From: Thermococcus sp.
GTDB taxonomy: Archaea; Methanobacteriota_B; Thermococci; Thermococcales; Thermococcaceae
Direction: 5' to 3'
DNA length: 34,721 nt
Assembly: GCF_027052235.1 (NCBI RefSeq)
Contig: NZ_JALUFF010000051.1
Span: 1-34,721, forward strand
Shown here: positions 23,452 to 29,734 of the stretch, piece after piece
How positions within the stretch are numbered: the first letter of the stretch is position 1
Layout: the number at the start of each line of letters is the position of its first letter
Notes under the pieces: generated by a model
Databases searched by the model: none
What the model saw: only the letters and a program-made list of their open reading frames with translations
Told to the model about the DNA's origin: nothing
Program-made: the position numbers and the translations under genes

Positions 23452-23538
23452 GTAGAATGTTCAGAGGGGATATAAAAAAGTTAGCGGGAAACAGGGATGA
23501 ACATCAATGGGTCGAAAGCCCCTTTGAAGTCCCTCTTG

Positions 23539-23554
23539 TTCCAGTGGAAACAAA
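23539..23554 (+). repeat. ORB-A
   Basis: TTCCAGTGGAAACAAA, the ORB core with its AACAAA extension, followed by GGTCTTTTT rather than a clear G-string, so a partial ORB. It is 43 bp from ORB-B and in the opposite direction (converging). Confidence 0.8.
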
Positions 23555-23581
23555 GGTCTTTTTCGATGGCTATCGAAATAA

Positions 23582-23610
23582 CCCCCCAGAGTTTCATTTC
23601 CACTGGAACC
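23582..23610 (-). repeat. ORB-B with G-string
   Basis: Read on minus: core TTCCAGTGGAAA (23597-23608), then TGAAACTCT and GGGGGG (23582-23587). Both parts of a full ORB are present. The AAACTC spacer is shared with ORB-C. Confidence 0.88.
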
Positions 23611-23863
23611 CGTTTTCGGAAAAGGACGGCTTCTCTGCAGGTTGACAAACATAAAAGACCAGCATATTGACTTTTTACATTCTGCTCTATCCTAATGTTC
23701 ATTTTTTATGCCAAAATTCAGACAAATTCTGAACGTTATAGGTTAAATTCAGTGATAATTATGAACAATGTTCATAGAAATGTATAAATACAATTGCTTA
23801 AAGAAAAAATGGGAGAGTTTCACCAAAGTTACAATCTTGTTTTGGGAGTATCTTCAAAAGCCG

Positions 23864-23892
23864 TCTCCAGTGGAAACAAAACTCCCAGGGGG
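23864..23892 (+). repeat. ORB-C with G-string
   Basis: Core CTCCAGTGGAAAC, then AAAACTCCCA and GGGGG (23888-23892). A full ORB in plus orientation, about 250 bp from ORB-B across the AT-rich region. Confidence 0.88.
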
Positions 23893-24125
23893 ATATGTTC
23901 TGTTTAACTTATTTAAATTCATAAACACTTTTGTTTTCCTAAAATGCCCCATTATGTTCTCCAATGAACCACAATGGATACGCACTTATGTTCATTCTTC
24001 TTTCAGAGGAAATGCCTTGCTCTCTATTAGGGCCCTTTCCAAACGCAAAATCCAGTGAACTTTGATGTTCATTGGCATTCCCGATTTCCTCTGCACCCAA
24101 AAGTGTTAATAGCCCCGGTGCCCTA

Positions 24126-24137
24126 TTTCCACTGGTG
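24126..24137. repeat. Partial mini-ORB overlapping a ribosome site
   Basis: TTTCCACTGGTG. The GGTGG that ends it is also the best ribosome site for the GTG start at 24145. Confidence 0.55.
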
Positions 24138-24144
24138 GTTTCTC

Positions 24145-24744
24145 GTGGAAGGTGATCAGGTACTTGAGTGGCTTCGCGCCGGTAGGGACGATGCGGAGGA
24201 CATAGTTGACCTCCCGTGGGATGTCAAAGAGCTTGAGAATGGCCTTTACGTGGCTTCCCATCCGAAGATGCCCTTCGACCTGCTCGTGTCTTTCGACGAC
24301 ACCTTCGTTCACCTCGCGGTCCCGTTGGGCCTTGAGACCTATTCCCTCAGCAACGAGGATAAGCTCAAGGTTTACCACACGCTCCTCCGCCTCAACGGGG
24401 AGATAAACCTGATGAAGTTTTCGCTAACGGGCATGAACGACGAAGTTTACCTCCTCGCCGACCTCGACCTCAAGAGCCTCACCAAGGGGGAGTTCAACGA
24501 TGCCCTTACAGCCCTGCTCTTTGGCCTGCTGACCGCCGTCTCGGCCCTCGGCCTCGAAGAGGAGTTTAAACAACTTCTCATGGAGAGAATCGTTGCTATG
24601 GTCTATGAAAGACTTCAGCAGGGGAAAAAACGGAAGGAGTTGCTCGACTTCCTCGTTTCCAGGGTTGGCATGGAGAGAAAAGATGCCGAGGCACTACTTG
24701 ACGAGCTCATGGGTGGTGGGGAGGGGGACATCGGTTACATCTGA
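24145..24744 (+). CDS. Origin-adjacent hypothetical protein, YbjN-like
   Basis: A 199-residue acidic protein. Residues 15-125 alternate strands and helices in a way that resembles the YbjN/type III chaperone-like fold: ENGLYVASHPKMPFDLLVSF, then LKVYHTLLRLNGEINLMKFSL, then DEVYLLADLDLKSLTKGEF. The C-terminal third is helical and ends in an acidic, Gly-rich tail. This family call is tentative. I choose GTG 24145 (MEGDQVLEW), six bases after GGTGG. The frame stays open up to 24055, but that part contains an origin octamer and a mini-ORB and has non-coding composition. It lies inside the origin locus, between the ORB cluster and cdc6, so a role linked to initiation is possible but unproven. Confidence 0.7.
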   Translation: MEGDQVLEWLRAGRDDAEDIVDLPWDVKELENGLYVASHPKMPFDLLVSFDDTFVHLAVPLGLETYSLSNEDKLKVYHTLLRLNGEINLMKFSLTGMNDEVYLLADLDLKSLTKGEFNDALTALLFGLLTAVSALGLEEEFKQLLMERIVAMVYERLQQGKKRKELLDFLVSRVGMERKDAEALLDELMGGGEGDIGYI

Positions 24745-24836
24745 CTAAACTTGGAGATGTTAAGTGGCGGGGTGGTTCTTGGCATGCCCTCTGCCTGCTC
24801 CGAATGTTGCCGGTAAGGCCTCCCTACGGTTTTCAT
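24735..24836 (-). other. Short minus-strand ORF or RNA element
   Basis: A 33-codon ORF that begins MKTVGRPYRQHSEQ, with a TATA-like TTTATATTCC (minus, about 24877-24886) some 45 bases upstream. It overlaps the 3' end of the 24145 gene in antisense. From memory, unverified, near-identical peptides are annotated in other Thermococcales, in which case the DNA may be a dispersed element rather than a gene. The region is GC-richer than the rest of the gap. Confidence 0.3.
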
Positions 24837-24927
24837 CCGTGTCCACGTTCTCTTTTACATCTTCCTGTTAAGGAAGGAATATAAACCCAATGAACTCATT
24901 CCCTATGCTTTCCGGTGTATCCAGTGC

Positions 24928-24940
24928 TTCCGGTGGAAAC
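24928..24940 (+). repeat. Mini-ORB, variant centre
   Basis: TTCCGGTGGAAAC, followed by GGTTGG. It differs from the consensus core by one central base. Confidence 0.65.
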
Positions 24941-25062
24941 GGTTGGATGTTTAAACCAGAATCCTCATAATGTGTGAGTAAATGTCACCATATTTGGTAA
25001 TATTGGGACATTCGTCGAAATATTGGTTAAATAATTGTCATATAGTCACACAGGGAGTATTG

Positions 25063-25074
25063 TTTCCAGTGGAG
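25063..25074 (+). repeat. Mini-ORB at the cdc6 ribosome site
   Basis: TTTCCAGTGGAG, whose final GGAG, together with the GTGA that follows, forms the ribosome site for ATG 25084. Confidence 0.7.
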
Positions 25075-25083
25075 CGTGAGAGC

Positions 25084-26328
25084 ATGAGGGACTACCTGGA
25101 CTCGATATTCGACAAATACCTCAACGCCAAGAAGATATTTAAGAACAAAGAGGTCCTCAGGCACAGTTATACCCCAAAGGAGCTTCCCCATAGGTACGAG
25201 CAGATAGACGAGCTCGCCCATATTCTCGTTCCAGTTCTCAGGGGCGAAACGCCCTCCAACGTCTTCGTCTATGGAAAGACTGGAACCGGCAAGACTGTAA
25301 CCGTGAAGTTCGTGACCGAGGAGCTGAAGAAGATATCCCGGCGCTACAACGTCCCGGTTGAGGTCATCTACATAAACTGCGAGATAGTCGATACCCACTA
25401 CCGCGTTTTGGCTAGAATAGTCAACCACTTCAAGGAGGAGAGCGGAATCGAGGTTCCCCTCGTCGGCTGGCCCACTGATGAGGTCTACGCAAAGCTGAAG
25501 GAGGTCATCGACGCGAAGGAGCGCTTCGTCATCATAGTCCTCGACGAGATAGACAAGCTCATAAAGAAGAGTGGGGACGACATCCTCTACTCCCTGACGA
25601 GGATAAACACGGAGCTTTCGAGGGCAAAGGTCAGCATAATAGGCATCTCCAACGACCTAAAGTTTAAGGAGTACCTAGATGCCAGGGTTCTCTCAAGCCT
25701 CAGCGAGGAAGAGGTCGTCTTTCCGCCCTACGATGCAAACCAGCTCAGGGACATACTCATGCAACGTGCCAAGGAGGCCTTCTACGATGGCGTCCTTGAC
25801 GATGCAGTTGTCCCACTCTGTGCGGCTTTAGCTGCCAGAGAGCACGGCGATGCCAGGAGGGCCCTTGACCTGCTTCGCGTGGCCGGGGAGATAGCCGAGA
25901 GGGAAGGTGCCAGCAAGGTGACCGAGAGGCACGTCTGGAAGGCCCAGGAGAAGATAGAGCAGGACACTATGGAGGAAGTAATCAAGACGCTCCCCCTGCA
26001 CTCGAAGGTTCTCCTCTACGCGATAGTCATGCTCGACGAAAACGGAGAACTGCCCGCGAACACCGGGGACGTCTATTCCGTCTACAAATCCCTCTGCGAC
26101 CACCTTGACGTTGAGCCCCTCACCCAGAGGCGCGTCAGCGACCTCATAAACGAGCTCGACATGCTCGGCATAATCAACGCCAAAGTTGTAAGCAAGGGCC
26201 GTTACGGCAGGACGAAGGAGATACGCCTGAACGTTACCCCCTACATGGTCAAGAACATCTACCGGCACGATGACCAGGTTAGGAGCTTACTCACCCTCAA
26301 CCTGTCCCGGCAGAGGAGGTTGTTCTGA
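25084..26328 (+). CDS. cdc6: Cdc6/Orc1 replication initiator
   Basis: A 414-residue origin-binding AAA+ protein that recognises ORBs and helps load the MCM helicase. Walker A is GKTGTGKT (64-71), Walker B is VLDEIDKL (D154, E155), sensor 1 is in IIGISNDL, and EHGDARRALDLLRVAGEIAE is the sensor 2/lid region. The C-terminal winged helix (about 310-400) includes LTQRRVSDLINELDMLGIINAK and binds DNA. I start at ATG 25084 behind GGAGCGTGA, because the frame upstream (to 24982) runs through promoter and mini-ORB. The first residues, MRDYLDSIFDKYLNAKKIFKN, match archaeal Cdc6. The stop overlaps the DP1 start (TGATG). Confidence 0.96.
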   Translation: MRDYLDSIFDKYLNAKKIFKNKEVLRHSYTPKELPHRYEQIDELAHILVPVLRGETPSNVFVYGKTGTGKTVTVKFVTEELKKISRRYNVPVEVIYINCEIVDTHYRVLARIVNHFKEESGIEVPLVGWPTDEVYAKLKEVIDAKERFVIIVLDEIDKLIKKSGDDILYSLTRINTELSRAKVSIIGISNDLKFKEYLDARVLSSLSEEEVVFPPYDANQLRDILMQRAKEAFYDGVLDDAVVPLCAALAAREHGDARRALDLLRVAGEIAEREGASKVTERHVWKAQEKIEQDTMEEVIKTLPLHSKVLLYAIVMLDENGELPANTGDVYSVYKSLCDHLDVEPLTQRRVSDLINELDMLGIINAKVVSKGRYGRTKEIRLNVTPYMVKNIYRHDDQVRSLLTLNLSRQRRLF

Positions 26329-28481
26329 TGCTGGTTGAGGACCTCCTCAAGAACAACTACCTGATAACGCCCTCGGCGTACTACCTCTTAGTTGAGCACT
26401 ACAAGAAGGAGTTCACCCTCGCCGAGCTGATAAAGTTCGCGAAGTCCCGGGGAACCTTTGTGGTGGACTCGGCACTCGCCGAGGAGTTCCTCAGGAGTAT
26501 CGGCCTCGTTTCCGGTGGAGCTCCACAGGAAACAGCACCCATAAGGGCCGAAGAAAATGAAACCCTTGAGGCGTACATTGGCCAGAATAGTACTCTTGAG
26601 ACTTCTTCTAGTGAAAAGTCTTCTGAAGTTAGTGAAAAACCGGAAATCTCGCCTGTTGTTCCGGAATCCGTTTCCGAAGAATCGGCCCCGGGAGAGACCT
26701 CTGTTTCCACTGGAACGCCCCCCGAAGAAAAACCCTATGAGGTCTCCACTGTGGGGGAAAAAGGACTTGAACCCACAAATGTGGGGGGCTTGAGTTCCAT
26801 TTCCACTGGAATTCCTCTCGAAGAAAGGGCTTCTGAGAACTTATCTGATGGGAAAGAAGAACTGACTGGGGAGATTTCAGAGGGGAGGAGTTTTGTTTCC
26901 ACTGGAAGTTCTGGAGAGGGGAATGAACTCCAGAGCGACTCGGGTGCCGTGAGCGAAGTTGTAGACGTCGCCTTAGAGGGGGCACTTCCACTGGAGAACG
27001 GCAACGGGTACGGCCTAACCTCGGACTCCGAGGAGTACTACGAAAACGGGGAGGTAAAGCCGAAGATAGTTTACGGTGATTATGGTGTTCCAGTTGCTTA
27101 CGTCGCCGAGGACGTCGAGGGGGAGAAGAGCTACTCCGTCTACGATGGCCTCGTGATAAGCCCGAAGGAGGGCTTCGTCTACCGGGCAAAGGAGATTCCC
27201 GATGACTATCGGGTGGTCTTTGACGTCAAGAACGTGAAGTTCGAGGCCCCCAAGGTCAAGAACGCCTCAAGCAAAGAGGGCGAAGTCATAATCCAGGCCT
27301 ACTCGAACTACTTCCGTTCGAGGCTCAGGAAGATGAAGCGAATCCTCCGCGAGAACCCCGAGGTGGGGAGCGTGGTAGACATAGCGAAGCTCTCCTACAT
27401 CAGGGACGAGGAAGTGACGATAGTCGGCCTCGTGAGCGATAAGAGGGAGACCTCCAAGGGCTTCATCTTCGTCCTTGAGGACGCAACGGGCATGACAAAG
27501 GTCTTCGTGAACAAGAACAACGGCGAGGCCGAGAAGCTCAAGTCTGTGATGCCGGATTCCGTCATAGCCGTCAGGGGGAGGCCGGGAAACGGCATATTCT
27601 TCGCGAGCAAGGTCTTCCTCCCGGATGTGCCCAAGTTCAGGAAGAAGAAGCCACCACTTGAGGAGAAGGTCTACGCAATCCTCCTGAGTGACATCCACGT
27701 CGGCAGCAACAAGTTCTGCGAGAGGGCCTTTGAGAAGTTCCTTGAGTGGCTCAACGGGGAAGTTAACAGCAGAACTGAGGAGGAGCTCGTGAGCAGGGTT
27801 AAATACCTAATCCTGGGTGGTGATGTTGTCGACGGAGTCGGCATCTACCCCGGCCAGTACAACGAGCTCGCCATACCCGACATCTTCGACCAGTACGAGG
27901 CTTTAGCCAACCTCCTGAAGAACGTGCCCGACCACATAACGATTTTCATCGGGCCCGGAAACCACGATGCAGCCAGAACGGCCCTTCCCCAGCCGGGCTT
28001 TTACGAGGAGTACGCCAGACCTCTCTTCAAGCTCAAGAACGCCGTAATAATCAGCAACCCCGCTGTGATAAGGCTTCACGGCAGGGACTTCCTAATAGCC
28101 CACGGCAGGGGCATAGAGGACGTCGTTGACTTTGTCCCGGGGAGGAGCCACCACCAGCCGGCCGAGGCTATGCTTGAGCTCCTCAAACTGAGACACCTCG
28201 CCCCGACCTTCGGCAACAAGGTTCCCATAGCCCCCGACCCGGAGGATACTCTCGTCATAGAGCAGGTCCCAGACCTCTTTCAGGCCGGCCACGTTCACGT
28301 CCTCCAGTATCTCACCTACAACGGCGTCTTCGTCATAAACACCGGAACATGGCAGGCCCAGACAGAGTTCCAGAAGATGGTGAACATAGTGCCAACCCCG
28401 GCGCGGGTTCCGATTATAGACGTGGAAACCGCTCGTTTGAGGGCAATTGTTCACTTCGACCAGTTCTGCGAGGGGGTTTGA
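26328..28481 (+). CDS. polB: DNA polymerase D small subunit (DP1), proofreading exonuclease
   Basis: A 717-residue subunit of the archaeal replicative polymerase PolD. An N-terminal helical domain (1-60) is followed by a long disordered Glu/Ser/Gly/Thr-rich linker (about 65-235). An OB fold lies near 345-430 and the calcineurin-like phosphodiesterase near 445-715. The exonuclease metal ligands are visible in LLSDIHVGS, GGDVVDGVG, GPGNHDA, IAHGRG and AGHVHVLQ. Pyrococcus DP1 is roughly 610-620 residues; the surplus is in the linker. There the peptide [V/I]STG recurs at residues 126, 158 and 190 and is encoded by mini-ORB cores. A GGAGGT site precedes the ATG, which overlaps the cdc6 stop. Confidence 0.96.
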   Translation: MLVEDLLKNNYLITPSAYYLLVEHYKKEFTLAELIKFAKSRGTFVVDSALAEEFLRSIGLVSGGAPQETAPIRAEENETLEAYIGQNSTLETSSSEKSSEVSEKPEISPVVPESVSEESAPGETSVSTGTPPEEKPYEVSTVGEKGLEPTNVGGLSSISTGIPLEERASENLSDGKEELTGEISEGRSFVSTGSSGEGNELQSDSGAVSEVVDVALEGALPLENGNGYGLTSDSEEYYENGEVKPKIVYGDYGVPVAYVAEDVEGEKSYSVYDGLVISPKEGFVYRAKEIPDDYRVVFDVKNVKFEAPKVKNASSKEGEVIIQAYSNYFRSRLRKMKRILRENPEVGSVVDIAKLSYIRDEEVTIVGLVSDKRETSKGFIFVLEDATGMTKVFVNKNNGEAEKLKSVMPDSVIAVRGRPGNGIFFASKVFLPDVPKFRKKKPPLEEKVYAILLSDIHVGSNKFCERAFEKFLEWLNGEVNSRTEEELVSRVKYLILGGDVVDGVGIYPGQYNELAIPDIFDQYEALANLLKNVPDHITIFIGPGNHDAARTALPQPGFYEEYARPLFKLKNAVIISNPAVIRLHGRDFLIAHGRGIEDVVDFVPGRSHHQPAEAMLELLKLRHLAPTFGNKVPIAPDPEDTLVIEQVPDLFQAGHVHVLQYLTYNGVFVINTGTWQAQTEFQKMVNIVPTPARVPIIDVETARLRAIVHFDQFCEGV
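26509..26996 (+). repeat. Five mini-ORB cores inside the DP1 linker coding sequence
   Basis: Cores at 26509-26520 (TTTCCGGTGGAG), 26704-26715, 26800-26811 and 26896-26907 (all TTTCCACTGGAA), and 26986-26995 (TTCCACTGGA). The three perfect copies are 96 bp apart, so they keep both frame and spacing. They encode SVSTGT, SISTGI and FVSTGS at the heads of loosely similar 32-residue units. Confidence 0.85.
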
Positions 28482-28484
28482 ACA

Positions 28485-29573
28485 ATGCAATGGCTTTTTG
28501 GCTCTGACGAAGACATCCTTAAACTTGTTGGCAAGCGGGGCTCCTTCCTTAGCCGGATTGGGGTTGCCGTTGGCATTAGAGATTCGGATTATTCAGTTTT
28601 CAAGGAGCTTTACTACGAGTTTATGGATCATTTTAAGTTCCGCTATGGTCTCAATACTCCAAGGAGGGTTTTTGCATCCGTAGACGTTCGGAGGATTTTA
28701 ATTGATGGATCCGAGTTAAGGGAGTATATGCTCTTTTTGAAGGATTTTGTTAACGATGTTGTGAACGCCTCGGGTCTCTATGTCAATTTTGTTTTTGCTT
28801 CGTTTGGAAAGCCAAAGATTGCCCTTCCCGGAAAGGAAAAGCCTGTGAGTGTAAAAACGTTTATTGAGAGCACACTCAAGTCGTATTTTGCGTATATCCC
28901 TGTATGGGCTGTTGTTAGTAGGACCGGGATTAAACACGCTAGGATTTATGTGGATAGCTTTTCAACGTCTCCGGAGACCTCCGCTTGGAAAGAGCTATGT
29001 AGGAACAACGAGGTTTACGTGGTTCCCAATGGGGATAAAGTTAATTTGCTCATATCTACAGCCGATTTGTTGTTAGGATACATTGGAACGATAATAAGGC
29101 TGAGGAACAAAAAACCGGATATTGGTGAGCTGAAATCGTATCTAAAGCCCTTTGGATTCGATAATGAAAGATTTAGAATATATCACGTTGGAAATCGAGA
29201 CTTGGGTCGTATCATTTATGAGGATCCCTCTGTTAAAATAAATCCTCTCTCTTATCGCCCATTTCCGATTGTTTACTTAGTTCCTGAACTGTCTCCTGTG
29301 GGGCTGTTGGCGGGAAGGGACGAGAGAAAACTGGTTGAAGCTTCTCCCGTTTATGAGTATGTCCTTAGGTATGTTGAAGAACGTGAGGGTTCTCTTAAAA
29401 TTCTTTCCTTTACCGAAGATTTCAAGCACCTCTCGGCAGGGGGCATTATGGTCTCCCTTGGTGAACATGGTAAGCGGATAGTCGAGTATCTCCGTCTTTT
29501 GGGCTTTCCCCTTGAGCATCTCAGCGCTCGGGAACTTGTCTCTCTTTATGGGGGTGATCCTTCCGATGAGTAG
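28485..29573 (+). CDS. Orphan gene inserted between DP1 and DP2, unknown
   Basis: A 362-residue soluble protein that I cannot place with confidence. It is tightly coupled to DP1 (four bases, GGGGG upstream). Its base composition is clearly more A/T-rich, with many T-ending codons, unlike DP1 and DP2. Features: RRVFASVDVRRILIDGSELR near residue 60, RIYVDSFSTSPET near 152, and STADLLLGYIGTIIR near 191, where an Asp after a hydrophobic strand and ADLL recall DUF3800/RNase H-like proteins; this is only a hint. In Pyrococcus furiosus and T. kodakarensis DP1 and DP2 are adjacent, as far as I know, so this is a lineage-specific insertion, perhaps acquired by transfer. Confidence 0.75.
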   Translation: MQWLFGSDEDILKLVGKRGSFLSRIGVAVGIRDSDYSVFKELYYEFMDHFKFRYGLNTPRRVFASVDVRRILIDGSELREYMLFLKDFVNDVVNASGLYVNFVFASFGKPKIALPGKEKPVSVKTFIESTLKSYFAYIPVWAVVSRTGIKHARIYVDSFSTSPETSAWKELCRNNEVYVVPNGDKVNLLISTADLLLGYIGTIIRLRNKKPDIGELKSYLKPFGFDNERFRIYHVGNRDLGRIIYEDPSVKINPLSYRPFPIVYLVPELSPVGLLAGRDERKLVEASPVYEYVLRYVEEREGSLKILSFTEDFKHLSAGGIMVSLGEHGKRIVEYLRLLGFPLEHLSARELVSLYGGDPSDE

Positions 29574-29585
29574 TTTCTTGAATTT

Positions 29586-29598
29586 TCGAAAGGTTTTT
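29586..29598 (+). promoter_or_regulatory. Probable separate promoter for DP2
   Basis: CGAAAGGTTTTTATTTGG: purine-rich BRE followed by TTTTTAT, a common Thermococcus promoter form. About 25 bases downstream the transcript would begin directly at the hairpin at 29624. It lies immediately after the orphan gene's stop. Confidence 0.55.
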
Positions 29599-29623
29599 AT
29601 TTGGAGCACCCTAAAACTAAAAT

Positions 29624-29653
29624 GGAGATACCGCCAGACTAGGCGGTATCTCC
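29624..29653 (+). terminator. Perfect 12-bp hairpin in the DP2 leader
   Basis: GGAGATACCGCC, six-base loop AGACTA, GGCGGTATCTCC. It could end transcription from the orphan gene, although the T-run (GTTTTTTATTTC) comes only about 25 bases later at 29678. If the promoter at 29586 is used, it would instead be the first structure of the DP2 message and might protect or regulate it. Both roles are open. Confidence 0.6.
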
Positions 29654-29734
29654 TTGGCCAACTTATGAAGTGCGCCGTTTTTTATTTCATCCTTTATCAG
29701 TCATTCATTGGGCTGTTTTATGAGGTGATTTCTT

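Larger units (their letters stand above)
23497..24072. repeat. Five copies of octamer ATGTTCAT / ATGAACAT in oriC
   Basis: Exact copies at 23497-23504 (inverted), 23695-23702, 23768-23775, 23988-23995 and 24065-24072. The third lies in a perfect inverted repeat ATGAAC-AAT-GTTCAT (23761-23775). Truncated copies (ATGTTCT) are at about 23896 and 23954. By chance an 8-mer would be expected far less than once in 576 bp. Confidence 0.75.
23452..24144. other. oriC: Replication origin (oriC), main intergenic part
   Basis: This 693-bp gap upstream of the cdc6 locus has no convincing gene and is clearly AT-rich in its middle (about 23640-23860). It contains three long ORBs (23539, 23582, 23864), a possible mini-ORB at its end, and five copies of ATGTTCAT. 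ORB-B and ORB-C point away from each other across the AT-rich stretch, a layout expected for an unwinding element flanked by initiator sites. Thermococcales origins are known to lie upstream of cdc6/orc1 and to use such boxes. The assignment rests on motif, composition and gene context; strand asymmetry could not be computed. Confidence 0.88.
24745..25083. promoter_or_regulatory. cdc6 upstream region: mini-ORBs, hairpin and two TATA-like boxes
   Basis: This 339-bp gap holds a perfect hairpin CTTCCT-GTTA-AGGAAG (24861-24876), a TATA-like GGAATATAAACCC (about 24874-24887) and a mini-ORB TTCCGGTGGAAAC (24928-24940). A second TATA-like GGTTAAATAATTG (about 25025-25037) and a mini-ORB TTTCCAGTGGAG (25063-25074) stand just before cdc6. 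The second TATA box plus about 26 bases predicts transcription to start near the last mini-ORB, so initiator binding there could block its own gene. Confidence 0.6.

Noticed and set aside
23768-24058. 96-codon ORF within oriC
   Set aside because: It crosses ORB-C and octamers, is AT-rich and has no ribosome site; non-coding origin DNA.
24055-24144. N-terminal extension of the origin-adjacent gene
   Set aside because: The stretch contains an origin octamer and a mini-ORB, and a ribosome site fits GTG 24145 better.
24982-25083. 34-residue extension of Cdc6
   Set aside because: It runs through the TATA-like box and mini-ORB; archaeal Cdc6 similarity begins at the chosen ATG.
26629-27189. Arg/Ser/Pro-rich minus-strand ORF antisense to the DP1 linker
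   Set aside because: A by-product of the repetitive Glu/Ser/Gly codons on the other strand; no start signal or recognisable domain.
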